Below, piece by piece: positions 12,717 to 18,357 of a DNA stretch of 18,357 bases. The first letter of the stretch is position 1. Every line of letters begins with the position of its first letter. A program made the translations under genes and the position numbers. Location of the stretch: positions 1-18,357 of the forward strand of contig CAKZWV010000064.1 of NCBI GenBank assembly GCA_937922005.1, read 5' to 3'. Source of the DNA: an uncultured Clostridia bacterium (GTDB lineage: Bacteria > Bacillota > Clostridia > Saccharofermentanales > DTU023). A model generated the notes under the pieces. It was not told where the DNA came from, did no database searches, and worked only from the letters and a program-made list of their open reading frames with translations.

Positions 12717-12977
12717 TTATTTTGCGGCCATCAATTTAGAGAGGCCGGATTTCTTGTTAGCTGCCTGATTCTTATGAATCAAGCCCTTAGCAGCCGCCTG
12801 ATCAATGGTCTTTTGCGCATGGGCAAAAACCTCGTCCTTATTGGTCGTATTCGCATCCGCCAAGGCCACTCTGGCCTTCTTTAAGACGGTCTTGAGCTCA
12901 GACCTCTGAATTTTGTTATACGTTGCTTTCTTTTGGCTGTTCCTTACTCTTGTTTTGGCAGATATAATATTGGGCAT
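12717..12977 (-). CDS. rpsT: 30S ribosomal protein S20
   Basis: 86 residues, basic and Ala-rich, the normal size for S20, which binds 16S rRNA in the body of the small subunit. MPNIISAKTRVRNSQKKATYN matches the family N-terminus (MxNIKSAxKRxxxxxK). LKTVLKKA and the tail GLIHKNQAANKKSGLSKLM match the conserved C-terminal helix with its NxAxxKKS motif. The frame begins three codons earlier, but the ATG at 12975-12977 has GGAGGTG 6 nt upstream and gives the correct N-terminus. It is a single-gene unit with a strong promoter (13024-13052) and terminator (12575-12616), next to the RNase J gene. Confidence 0.98.
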   Translation of the reverse strand: MPNIISAKTRVRNSQKKATYNKIQRSELKTVLKKARVALADANTTNKDEVFAHAQKTIDQAAAKGLIHKNQAANKKSGLSKLMAAK

Positions 12978-13023
12978 CGCTATCACCTCCTTGCCTCATA
13001 TGGGTAAAATTTCAACAACTGAC

Positions 13024-13052
13024 AAGATAACAAATTCTAAAAATTTTGTCAA
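13024..13052 (-). promoter_or_regulatory. rpsT promoter
   Basis: Minus-strand TTGACA (13047-13052), 17 nt of AT-rich spacer, then TATCTT (13024-13029). It is preceded directly by three AT-rich 11-bp repeats that could act as an UP element. Confidence 0.9.
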
Positions 13053-13081
13053 GAATAAATCAAAAATAAATCAAGAATAAA
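13049..13081 (-). repeat. Three tandem 11-bp AT-rich repeats upstream of the rpsT promoter
   Basis: Minus-strand units TTTATTCTTGA (13071-13081), TTTATTTTTGA (13060-13070) and TTTATTCTTGA (13049-13059). The last unit merges into the -35 box TTGACA. A period of one helical turn with T-runs on one face would suit an UP element for the RNA polymerase alpha subunit or intrinsic bending. Confidence 0.8.
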
Positions 13082-13115
13082 CAGAAAATCTTCCCGCTCT
13101 CCTTCTTTCCCGGGC

Positions 13116-15812
13116 CTACACTTCAATGGCCTGGATCATGATTAGGGGGGTCCGGTGGGTCTTATCGTAGACCAAGGACCGGATGCTGTCCTGGAGACTC
13201 CCACTCATCAAAAGGGGATAAAGGGGTTCCTTGGCATTTTGCTTATTGAGGAAAGACTTGATCCGGTCATGGCAGAGTTTCACCATATCATCATTCAAAG
13301 ACTCATAGATGACCCCGATGGCCTTGACGACTGGGACCGCAGCCAGCTTATTCGACCGGACATCGACGGCAATGCTGATCACGATAATTCCGTCATCCGC
13401 CAGCTTCCTACGATCCTGGAGGACATACTCATCTACGTCGCCAATCCCCATGCCATCAACGATCACTCCCTCATTGACGGGACCTACGATCTGGTGACCT
13501 GACATGGAGTATTTGCCCTTGGAAAGCTTGGTCTCCAAGACGAGGGTATCCCCATTTTTCAGAATGAAAATATTCTCTTTCGGGATGCCCTGCTCCTCAG
13601 CCATATGGGCGTGGCGGTTGAGGTGGCGGTATTCTCCATGAACCGGCATGAAGAAGGTCGGACGGATGAGGTTCATGAGAAGGCGAAGCTCCTCCCGGTA
13701 GGCGTGGCCAGAGACATGGACATGCTCGACGCCATCATAGATGACGTTGGCCCCGGTCATGCAAAGGTGGTTGATCATGTTAAAGATGGCCTTTTCATTG
13801 CCCGGGATCCGGCTGGAGGAAAGAATGATCGTATCGGTATCGACAATCTTGATCTGCTCGTGGGTTCCGATGGCGATCCGGTTAAGGGCCGACATGGGCT
13901 CCCCTTGGGTCCCCGTCGTAATAAAGCAAAGCTGGTTGTCGTCGTAGTGTTTGGCATCCTCCAAGTTGATCAGGGTCTTTGGATCAAAGTGGAAATAACC
14001 CAGAGTCGAGGCTGCCTCAAAGATGTTATACATGGACCGGCCCATCAGGATGACCTTACGTCCTATCTTCTCCGCAATGCTCACAATCTGCTGGAGGCGG
14101 TTGACATTGGACGAGAAAGTTGCAATAAAAATTCGCCCCGGAGCCTGGTCGAAAAGATTCTGGAAGCTAGAGGTGAGATTTTTCTCACTCTGGCTGAAAC
14201 CTGGAGCATCGACATTCGTTGACTCAGCCATCAGGAGGTCAACCCCCTCATTTCCAATGGTGGCAATTCTCGCAAGATCAATGGGTTTGCCATCCGGCGG
14301 GGTAAAGTCGATCCGGAAGTCGCCCGTATGGTAGGCCGTCCCCCCGGGACTTTGGATAAAGAGGCCGAATGAGTCAGCGATACTATGATTGACATGGATA
14401 AATTCCACGCAAAAACTCCCCGCCCAGATGCGATCGCCCGCCTGGACTGGGTTCAGGCTATAGTCTTGGCGAGTTTTGGCCGGGACCGCCCCCCTCTCCT
14501 TATCCTGGAGCTTTTTCTTGATGAGCTCAATGGTCAAAGGACCTGCATAGACCGGGCAATTAAACTCATTGATAAACCACGAAGCCGCCCCGATATGGTC
14601 CTCGTGCCCGTGAGTGAAAAAGGCCGCCTTTAGCTTTTTGCGGTGCTGTTTGATATAGGCAAAGTCCGGAATAATGAGGTCGATCCCCGGCATGTCATTC
14701 TCTGGGAAAGCGACGCCCACATCGACAACAATCAGGTCGTTTCCACACTCAAAGGCCGTCATATTCTTGCCGATCTCGTAGAGACCGCCGAGGGGAATTA
14801 CCTTCAAAGGCCGGTCCGGATCCCTTTCCGGACCTCTCATGCCGCTTCCTCCTTGCAACAAATACTCCCGCCCCCGTCCATGGGCTCCACTTCTTCCACT
14901 GTTCCTCCCGTGGTCGTGTAGGCCCCGGATACCTTCACTTCTTTCTAGGAGTCCGGCCGCCGCCCTAGGGTTCCATTGGTCTTGATCATCAGCCCCCAAG
15001 GCTCCAGGTTCCAGGACACCGCTTCCCAGGAGATCTCCTGGGGCCATGGATCCTTGACTGGTGACTCTCTGTATATTGGCCGCAAAGTCTGGCGAAATGC
15101 TGGGCAACAATTTGCCCTGGCTGCCTGCCATCGCCTGGTCTTGCCCCATCTGGTTCAAGGCCTCTTCATGGAGCAAATACTCCTGCAAGCCGTCTCTCCC
15201 CGCATTGGCCGCTATGTTTTCGCGGATTTCGTCCATTTGCAGAGCTCTTCTATTTTTTTTGCCTCTCCCACCACGGCTGGTCCGGTCTCTCCTGGCTGAG
15301 TTTTGGAAGGCGGTGCCTTGCTTGCGTAGGTTGCGGTCTGTAACTTTTTTAGGCCGTTTTTTGAGGGTCGCAGCTTTAGGCCTTACTACGCCCGCTTTGA
15401 CCCGTCCCTGGGCCTTATTGGCCCGGTTGGGCTTGGTTTCTAAGTTGCTGGGGCCCAGGGCCTGAGTCTTGGCCCGACTGGTCCGCCCAGCTCCCCGATT
15501 TAGGTTTTGGGCTCCCGTTTTTCCACTGGCAGTTCCGCCTGCCTTCCGGCTCCCCCCGACCTGGCCCAAGGCCTTGGAGGCGGTTCTTCCGCCTATCTGG
15601 ACTGGCCCTTTACCGGTGGTATGGCCCATTCCTTTGCTGGTTCCTTTGCTAGCTATATTACTGGCCCTGCCGGATCCTCTTTGCCCTCCTGGCCCTTTTC
15701 CGCCTGCTTTTTCTCCTTGGTGGCCACTATGTTGGCCCCGACCGGTTGTCCCCCCTTGGGTTGACCGGCGCTGATGACTTGCACTTCCTTCGTTTGCGCC
15801 ATTGGCTGTCAT
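13116..15812 (-). CDS. rnjA: Ribonuclease J with a long disordered N-terminal extension
   Basis: 898 residues; RNase J usually has about 555. RNase J is a metallo-beta-lactamase/beta-CASP enzyme with 5'-3' exonuclease and endonuclease activity in mRNA decay and rRNA maturation. The core begins near residue 335 (PLKVIPLGGLYEIGKNM). THGHEDHIG gives the metal site; HSIADSFG, HTGDFRIDFTP, ESTNVDAPGFSQSE, TGTQGEPMSALNRIA, HVSGHAYREELRLL and MPVHGEYRH follow in family order, then the C-terminal domain. The active-site His and Asp are present, which favours RNase J1. The first 335 residues are Gly, Arg, Lys, Ser and Thr rich with RGG-like stretches (about 1-195) and then a mixed acidic/Gly part, and look disordered. 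The ATG at 15810-15812 follows AAGGAGG by 11 nt; the TTG three codons earlier is too close to it. No clear terminator follows. Confidence 0.95.
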   Translation of the reverse strand: MTANGANEGSASHQRRSTQGGTTGRGQHSGHQGEKAGGKGPGGQRGSGRASNIASKGTSKGMGHTTGKGPVQIGGRTASKALGQVGGSRKAGGTASGKTGAQNLNRGAGRTSRAKTQALGPSNLETKPNRANKAQGRVKAGVVRPKAATLKKRPKKVTDRNLRKQGTAFQNSARRDRTSRGGRGKKNRRALQMDEIRENIAANAGRDGLQEYLLHEEALNQMGQDQAMAGSQGKLLPSISPDFAANIQRVTSQGSMAPGDLLGSGVLEPGALGADDQDQWNPRAAAGLLERSEGIRGLHDHGRNSGRSGAHGRGREYLLQGGSGMRGPERDPDRPLKVIPLGGLYEIGKNMTAFECGNDLIVVDVGVAFPENDMPGIDLIIPDFAYIKQHRKKLKAAFFTHGHEDHIGAASWFINEFNCPVYAGPLTIELIKKKLQDKERGAVPAKTRQDYSLNPVQAGDRIWAGSFCVEFIHVNHSIADSFGLFIQSPGGTAYHTGDFRIDFTPPDGKPIDLARIATIGNEGVDLLMAESTNVDAPGFSQSEKNLTSSFQNLFDQAPGRIFIATFSSNVNRLQQIVSIAEKIGRKVILMGRSMYNIFEAASTLGYFHFDPKTLINLEDAKHYDDNQLCFITTGTQGEPMSALNRIAIGTHEQIKIVDTDTIILSSSRIPGNEKAIFNMINHLCMTGANVIYDGVEHVHVSGHAYREELRLLMNLIRPTFFMPVHGEYRHLNRHAHMAEEQGIPKENIFILKNGDTLVLETKLSKGKYSMSGHQIVGPVNEGVIVDGMGIGDVDEYVLQDRRKLADDGIIVISIAVDVRSNKLAAVPVVKAIGVIYESLNDDMVKLCHDRIKSFLNKQNAKEPLYPLLMSGSLQDSIRSLVYDKTHRTPLIMIQAIEV

Positions 15813-15943
15813 GCTCGACAAATCCTCCTTGGTCTTTCATTTTTTCACTTCCTATGATCCGCTAAACACCCTAGTCGGTCACCTTTTCGGTCAGGCCGTG
15901 CAAAGCTCGACTAGCTAGGATAACCCAGGCTTTCCAGCAAGGC

Positions 15944-15960
15944 CCCCGGCCTGGCCGGGG
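15944..15960. other. GC-rich palindrome upstream of rnjA
   Basis: CCCCGGCC and GGCCGGGG are separated by one base, a 17-nt near-perfect palindrome. It has no U-run. It lies in the 130 nt before the RNase J start, where it could form a stable leader hairpin or mark the 5' end of the unit. A nearby TTGCTG-17-TAGCTA is too weak for me to call the promoter. Confidence 0.55.
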
Positions 15961-15989
15961 TCTGATGCGCTGGTAATCACGTCTCGATC

Positions 15990-16135
15990 TTAGGACACAT
16001 CTCTTCTAGTATATCGGAAATCAAAATTTCTTGCATGAACCCGCCAACCTCGTCGCTTGTGATTTTTTGTATGACCCCTCCATCCTGTCCCTAGCAATGT
16101 CTTGCGTGAACCTGACCAGCTCGTCTACAAAGGGA
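15990..16135 (-). pseudogene. Duplicated coding-like fragments upstream of RNase J
   Basis: Two imperfect 29-nt direct repeats, 72 bp apart, contain the minus-strand cores GGTTCACGCAAGACATT (16097-16113) and GGTTCATGCAAGAAATT (16025-16041). In different frames they give similar peptides, DELVRFTQDIA and DEVGGFMQEIL, the second running on to SDILEEMCPKIET and a stop (TGA). This looks like the decayed, partly duplicated 3' end of a gene, but I do not recognise the family, and there is no start signal. Confidence 0.4.
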
Positions 16136-16139
16136 GGTG

Positions 16140-16262
16140 TAAGAATTCTCACCGGTCTGGGGGATGTTGTTGGCAACGACGGGATTATTTGCTGCAGGAG
16201 CATTGCTAGCGTCTTGCTGAGCGGGGGCGTTGACGTAGAGATTGGCTCTCTTTTGGGCTCTA
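16140..16262 (-). pseudogene. Fragment of a second cell-wall-anchored protein gene (C-terminal sorting region)
   Basis: One minus-strand frame reads ANLYVNAPAQQDASNAPAANN, then VVANNIPQTGENSY. This is close to the end of the intact neighbouring gene (GAPVAANNVPQTGERS), and the DNA is alike around the motif (16151-16165). It lacks the membrane helix and basic tail that must follow a sorting motif, and runs to an unrelated stop. Upstream it begins right after the terminator of the intact gene. It is therefore a remnant of a tandem paralogue, not a working gene. Confidence 0.7.
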
Positions 16263-16293
16263 AAAAAATCCCCTCCCAGGGACTGGGAAGGGA
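16262..16293 (-). terminator. Intrinsic terminator of the surface-protein gene
   Basis: Minus-strand TCCCTTCCCAG (16283-16293) pairs over 11 bp (one G.U) with CTGGGAGGGGA (16269-16279) around a 3-nt loop, followed by seven T residues. It lies about 75 nt after the stop codon of the surface-protein gene. Confidence 0.93.
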
Positions 16294-16366
16294 CTTTCAG
16301 GGCGCAGAGGCTCGTTATGGACACAGCCCCGTCATGAGTACAGGACTACTATAGTCACAGGGGCTC

Positions 16367-18357
16367 TTATAAGCGAATGCGCTGGCGTTTCAGGATGAGC
16401 AGGATGGCCGAGAGACTGAGGATGAGGATCATCGGGATGGTAGATCGCTCGCCGGTCTGAGGGACATTGTTGGCTGCTACAGGAGCACCTGGTTGATTTT
16501 GATACTGGTTAAAGCCTGGTGCCTGACCATCGGCGTTAATGCGGTTGGGCTGTTGTTGGGCCGCTGCTGCTTGGTCAGCCAGGACTTGGCTGTTCTGGGC
16601 GTTGAGACCTGCTGCCCCCTGCGAAGCGTTGTTGGCTGGTGCGGAAAGGACATTGCCAGAGCGGTCTCCTCTTTGAACAAAGAGGACAGCCTCTTTACGG
16701 CCACGTGATCTGGATGAGCCTCCTAAGCCATCTTTCCGCCCGTCATAGGAGATGCCTCTATCATTGCCACTGGTACTGTCATCGTTGTTGTTGGAGGCCG
16801 TAGGCTGAACGCTAGGATCTGAGTGCTTGGGATTCGAGGGCCTCGGTGCTGGTTGGGAGCTTGAGGGTGTAGGACTTGGATCGGTGGGATTGGAGCTTGA
16901 AGGTGTGGGCGTGGGGCTTGGTACGGTGGATGTCTTGCGTTGGGCCTGGCTGTCTAAAGCTGGGGTGTGGGTATTCTTGGAGTATTCTTGCGGATTTTGA
17001 GGCTTTGTCGTTGACCAAACGGCGTAGAGGTCAACCACTTTTAGGTCGTCGGTTGACTTCGCTTCCACGGGGCGGCCAAGGAGTATTTGTTGTAGGAAGG
17101 GGGCAGCTAGGCGGATCCCAGAGGGAGTTGTGCCTGCCTTCACAGGTGTGCGTTCTTCGGACCAACCAGTGAGGAAGAATAGGTTACTTCCGTCGTTTAA
17201 GGCATTGGCAGTCGTTGGATCGCCATTTTGCTTGCGCCATGAATCTTGATAGTCAAAGCGACTAACCATGTCTAGATATTGATGATCGATTATCTGGTCA
17301 TAGGTCAAGAAGGCATAGTGCTGGATGGCCGGAATGCGGCTATTCGGTTCCTGGATGATATTTGCGGGAAGGTTGGCATGGTAGGCCAGAACAACCCCGA
17401 GGTCTTCATAGGAAAGGGAACGAAGTTGGTTCCTAAACGCTTCCATCTTAACGGCCAATTTTGCTTGGGTGTAGGAATTGGGTTCTGAAAGTTTTTTCTT
17501 CAGCTGTTTGAGGTCGTCTATCACTTCGGCAAACTTCTTCGCGTCGTCGGTCTTGTTGGCCTTTTCGAGGGCCTGCTGGAGGCCATGGTCAGTATCCGTT
17601 GCGAGGTCTAAGGCAGCCTCAAGGTCCGTCCGATCAAGCCAGTAGCGTGTTACTTGTCTTGTACTGACCGCTTGACTTGTCTGAGTTTGTTGGGTGCCTA
17701 GGTCAGCGACGATTTCAGTGCCATCCACCAGATTATTCAATTGCCGGATAACTTCGGTATCTTCAATCTGAATGATCTGATCTTGACCTGTGCTGATTTG
17801 ATAGGATCCTAATTCCATGCTGCCTGACCAGAGCTGTAACTGAAGAGTTTTTTCAGTAATTTTCTTATGGCCATCCCTCGGCACTGTCTTAATCCTAACG
17901 TAGAAGTGGCCATTCTCGTGGTAGAGTTCAAAGTATTGGCATTGCCAGTCGGGTTGGGTGGTGGGGGCAGATGGATCGACAGTTGGTGTTGTCTTTGTGC
18001 TTTCGGTGGTACTGGTCGTTTCGTTCGTACTGCTAGAACTACTGGTACTCGCAGTATTACCTGTTCCAGTGGTTTCGTTTGTTATGCTGGAACTGGCAGT
18101 GCTTCCAGTTCCTGTCGTACCGGTGCTTTGAGTTGTCTTCGTGGTTTTCGTGCTTTCTGTCACCTTGGATGTCGGCGTACTGGAACTAGTAGTGTTCCCT
18201 GTTCCCGTCGTACCGGTGCTTTGAGTTGTCTTCGTAGTTTTCGTGCTTCCTGTCGCCTTGGATGTCGGCGTGCTGGAACTAGAAGTATTCCCGGTTCCCG
18301 TTGTACCGGTGCTTTGAGTTGTCTTCGTAGTTTTCGTGCTTCCTGTCGCCTTGGATG
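16367..18357 (-). CDS. Cell-wall-anchored Ser/Thr-rich surface protein, partial (5' end beyond right edge)
   Basis: 662 residues are visible and the frame is open at the right edge, so the signal peptide and start lie outside. In order there are 31-residue Thr/Ser/Gly repeats and further Ser/Thr-rich sequence (to about 17950) and a domain with YFELYHENGHFYVRIKTV. A charged helical, probably coiled-coil segment follows (17414-17617), then a region ending in FFLTGWSEE...VVDLYAVW, which resembles a degenerate InlB B-repeat. A Pro/Ser/Thr stalk (about 16800-16930) and an Asn/Gln/Ala-rich stretch lead to NNVPQTGE (16448-16471), a hydrophobic helix IPMILILSLSAILLIL and KRQRIRL. The end is a sortase signal with V in place of L. 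It is probably an adhesin or wall-surface protein exposed outside the cell. The terminator at 16262-16293 closes the unit. The ligand is unknown. Confidence 0.9.
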   Translation of the reverse strand, partial: SKATGSTKTTKTTQSTGTTGTGNTSSSSTPTSKATGSTKTTKTTQSTGTTGTGNTTSSSTPTSKVTESTKTTKTTQSTGTTGTGSTASSSITNETTGTGNTASTSSSSSTNETTSTTESTKTTPTVDPSAPTTQPDWQCQYFELYHENGHFYVRIKTVPRDGHKKITEKTLQLQLWSGSMELGSYQISTGQDQIIQIEDTEVIRQLNNLVDGTEIVADLGTQQTQTSQAVSTRQVTRYWLDRTDLEAALDLATDTDHGLQQALEKANKTDDAKKFAEVIDDLKQLKKKLSEPNSYTQAKLAVKMEAFRNQLRSLSYEDLGVVLAYHANLPANIIQEPNSRIPAIQHYAFLTYDQIIDHQYLDMVSRFDYQDSWRKQNGDPTTANALNDGSNLFFLTGWSEERTPVKAGTTPSGIRLAAPFLQQILLGRPVEAKSTDDLKVVDLYAVWSTTKPQNPQEYSKNTHTPALDSQAQRKTSTVPSPTPTPSSSNPTDPSPTPSSSQPAPRPSNPKHSDPSVQPTASNNNDDSTSGNDRGISYDGRKDGLGGSSRSRGRKEAVLFVQRGDRSGNVLSAPANNASQGAAGLNAQNSQVLADQAAAAQQQPNRINADGQAPGFNQYQNQPGAPVAANNVPQTGERSTIPMILILSLSAILLILKRQRIRL
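18070..18357 (-). repeat. 93-bp tandem repeats coding 31-residue Thr/Ser-rich units
   Basis: The sequence GCCTTGGATG (or ACCTTGGATG) recurs at 18162, 18255 and 18348 on the plus strand, an exact 93-bp period, with nearly identical DNA between. Each unit encodes TGSTKTTKTTQSTGTTGTG followed by SSSTPTSK-like sequence. The unit nearest 18070 is already degenerate. The array runs off the right edge, so its copy number is unknown. Confidence 0.93.

Noticed and set aside
15944..15960. Intrinsic terminator upstream of rnjA
   Set aside because: The stem is strong, but neither side is followed by a run of T in the proper direction.

Overview
The window is about 18.4 kb of chromosome from a low-to-mid GC Firmicute. 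I favour an anaerobic clostridium-like lineage over Bacillus or lactic acid bacteria. The reasons are: a PyrR attenuator with the Firmicute PyrR-loop consensus; a long (type 2) OMP decarboxylase; a PyrK/PyrD-type (family 1B) dihydroorotate dehydrogenase; a C_GCAxxG_C_C protein; a small P-loop protein of a type I associate with clostridia; RNase J; and a sortase-anchored surface protein. The species cannot be named from the sequence. All protein genes lie on the minus strand; only one tRNA gene lies on the plus strand.

Left part (1-9044): a pyrimidine biosynthesis operon read right to left. A strong promoter (9016-9044) is followed by a leader of about 275 nt. The leader holds a PyrR-binding loop, three tandem 37-38-nt hairpin repeats, and an intrinsic terminator whose 3' arm is also the ribosome binding site of pyrR. 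Then come pyrR, pyrB, pyrC, pyrF (type 2) and a fused pyrK-pyrD gene, closed by a terminator. A second promoter (2494-2522) drives a long, divergent pyrE-like gene, a two-helix membrane protein with octapeptide repeats, and a MoxR-type AAA+ ATPase that runs off the left edge. Together these cover UMP synthesis from carbamoyl phosphate onward; carAB and a uracil permease are not in the window.

Middle (9045-10022): a divergent promoter drives tRNA-Thr(UGU), which ends in its own terminator. About 690 bp of AT-rich non-coding DNA follow. It carries a very regular array of eleven 9-bp units, ATCT(A/C)ATCA, spaced 11 or 9 bp apart, plus scattered and inverted copies, and a minus-strand terminator just beyond the array. 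This array is the most unusual unexplained structure in the window.

Right part (10023-18357): a TDT-family membrane transporter and a C_GCAxxG_C_C protein (probable pair), a small P-loop ATPase, rpsT (ribosomal protein S20), an RNase J with a disordered basic N-terminal extension of about 335 residues, a short graveyard of gene fragments, and a large cell-wall-anchored Ser/Thr-rich surface protein that is cut by the right edge inside 93-bp tandem repeats. Its sorting signal reads NVPQTG instead of LPxTG, and the neighbouring fragment carries NIPQTG.

A cross-cutting feature is the number of short tandem repeats of different period (9, 11, 15, 16, 18, 24, 37 and 93 bp), both in leaders and inside coding regions.
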